35,558 nt of DNA from positions 1-35,558 of the forward strand of contig JAUXTN010000022.1 in NCBI GenBank assembly GCA_030684355.1, written 5' to 3'. Within the stretch, counting starts at the first letter, position 1; every line of letters starts with the position of its first letter. Under the pieces are notes generated by a model. That model had not been told where the DNA came from. It saw nothing but the letters and a program-made list of their open reading frames with translations, and ran no database searches. This document shows, piece after piece, positions 34,921-35,558 of this stretch. The DNA comes from Pseudomonadota bacterium. Its GTDB lineage: Bacteria > Myxococcota_A > UBA796 > SXON01. The position numbers and the translations under genes were made by a program.

Positions 34921-34992
34921 GGTCGAGATCTGGGGGTGGGTCAGTTTTCGCGAGCACAAGTGGTCCTCTTCTGGCGAGCGCCGAAGGGGGGG

Positions 34993-35076
34993 CGCCGTGG
35001 CCCGAGCGGGGAGGGCGCGGGGGGGGGGCGCCGGGGGGGGCGCCGCCGCGACCGCCGTGGCCCGAGCGGGGAGGGC
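34993..35076 (+). repeat. Exact 24-nt direct repeat at 60-bp period
   Basis: Bases 34993-35016 and 35053-35076 are identical (core GTGGCCCGAGCGGGGAGGG). The 36 bases between are mostly G runs and GGCGCC sites. This may be a duplication or an old two-copy tandem. Confidence 0.85.
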
Positions 35077-35428
35077 CCGTCCCCTGCTGCGTCGCAAGCG
35101 CAGTCCACTCGAAAGACCATTCCCTGAGGCGCAGCCCTGTCCAACGACCGTCCCGGCACTGATCTTGCCTCCGGCCCCAGGATGGCGACCCGCGCTCCGG
35201 GCGCTTCACCAGAAAACAGGCTTTTGCTCGTTGGGTCGTGCGATGCAGGGGCCATCCGCCGCGGCGGCCTCGCCGACCGCGGTCTTTCGAGGGGGGCTGC
35301 GCAGCACCAAGCGGTTTCTCGACTCGACTCCGCAGGACCGGGCGTCGGCGTGCCTGCCGCCGAATGGGCCCTGTTCAACCCGGATTTGACGATGCGGAGC
35401 CCGTGGGATGCCCCTCCGCGTCCGACGG

Positions 35429-35558
35429 ACCGTCCGAAGTCGAGGGATGACCGACTACCCCCCGAGTTCGGACGCCTATACCGTCCGAAGTCGAGGGATG
35501 ACCGACTACCCCCCGAGTTCGGACGCCTATACCGTCCGAAGTCGAGGGATGACCGACT
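35429..35558. repeat. 51-bp perfect tandem array running off the window
   Basis: Units start at 35429, 35480 and 35531; the first two are identical over 51 bases and the third is identical for its 28 visible bases. Each unit contains an internal inverted repeat: the arm starting CGTCCGAAGTCG (35431-35446) and the arm ending GAGTTCGGACG (35459-35474) pair at 14 of 16 positions around a 12-base loop. The left boundary at 35429 is sharp. Because 51 is divisible by 3, two + frames and two - frames stay open through the array, so a coding repeat of 17 residues (for example TVRSRGMTDYPPSSDAY from ATG 35408) cannot be excluded. Confidence 0.95.

Larger units (their letters stand above)
34690..34980. 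repeat. Imperfect inverted-repeat element with nested hairpins
   Basis: Arm 34690-34735 and the reverse complement of 34935-34980 align without gaps over 46 bases with 35 matches, including an exact CGCTCGCCAGAA outer block and an exact TGTGCTCG. The ~200-bp interior holds a perfect 16-bp palindrome and a 29-bp hairpin. A short direct copy of an arm segment (ACCCAGGT) recurs at 34827-34834. The layout resembles a non-autonomous (MITE-like) element or a highly structured RNA gene. No target-site duplication is visible. Confidence 0.6.
34597..35428. other. Gene-free, structure-rich region
   Basis: No open frame here has the composition of the real genes; those present are Arg/Gly/Pro-rich shadows of repeats. 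The region holds runs of 9-11 Gs (near 34670-34680 and 35020-35040), the inverted-repeat element at 34690-34980, and a direct repeat at 34993 and 35053. From 35080 to 35428 I see nothing beyond ordinary GC-rich sequence. A partial gene entering from beyond the right edge cannot be excluded. Confidence 0.6.

Noticed and set aside
34690..34980. Retron msr-msd RNA
   Set aside because: Nested inverted repeats are suggestive, but no reverse transcriptase lies in the window, so it is kept only as an alternative within the element finding.
34941..35378. 145-residue minus-strand and similar open frames near the right end
   Set aside because: Arg/Pro/Gly-rich translation of G runs and direct repeats, no start-site support, several frames equally open.
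35429..35558. CRISPR array
   Set aside because: All 51 bases of each unit are identical, so there are no spacers; no cas genes in the window.

Overview
The window is very GC-rich chromosomal DNA with strong G/C bias at third codon positions, so nearly every real gene casts long open shadows in other frames. Lipoproteins with Asp-Thr 'DTDTDT' tethers, a surface protein ending in a Cys/hydrophobic/Arg sorting tail, a serine/threonine kinase fused to a formylglycine-generating-enzyme-like domain, a REC-PAS-PAS-GGDEF-EAL protein and a choice-of-anchor/vWA lipoprotein together suggest a myxobacterium-like member of Myxococcota (former Deltaproteobacteria). This is inference from gene style, not a phylogenetic result. 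I saw no rRNA, tRNA, insertion sequence, phage gene or CRISPR array.

Layout. 47-4778 (+): a polytopic membrane protein, a small membrane-anchored protein and a DUF885 metallopeptidase-like lipoprotein, joined by start/stop overlaps. 4831-6389 (-): a small membrane protein and a fatty acid desaturase. 6792-7947 (+): a nitroreductase and a CxxCH lipoprotein. 7969-11497 (-): a signalling pair (single-domain receiver, then REC-PAS-PAS-GGDEF-EAL) and a small membrane protein. 11535-13838 (+): a secreted repeat-like protein and a DT-tether lipoprotein. 13890-16916 (-): an arylsulfotransferase-like lipoprotein and a secreted GH1 glycosidase. 16944-17636 (+): a DUF502 membrane protein. 17584-21419 (-): a TolQ/MotA-reminiscent membrane protein, an ABC exporter and a C-terminally anchored surface protein, the last translationally coupled to the exporter. 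21542-24364 (+): malate dehydrogenase and a vWA lipoprotein followed by three back-to-back hairpins. 24534-28465 (-): a housekeeping-type operon (membrane protein, gpmI, ltaE, Uma2-family nuclease, small protein). 28573-30478 (+): a FAD oxidoreductase and a HAD hydrolase. 30519-34529 (-): a second arylsulfotransferase-like lipoprotein and the kinase/FGE fusion.

The last kilobase (34530-35558) has no convincing gene and is the most unusual part. It holds a G-quadruplex-type motif beside the kinase promoter, a roughly 290-bp imperfect inverted-repeat element enclosing a 16-bp palindrome and a 29-bp hairpin, an exact 24-nt direct repeat at 60-bp period, and the start of an exact 51-bp tandem array whose unit folds on itself and which runs off the window edge.

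The theme is cell-envelope biology: at least seven predicted lipoproteins or anchored surface proteins, exporters, lipid desaturation and sensory signalling, among ordinary central-metabolism genes (mdh, gpmI, ltaE). No complete new defence or mobile system can be demonstrated here. The noncoding right end and the exporter/anchored-protein unit are the best candidates for something undescribed.
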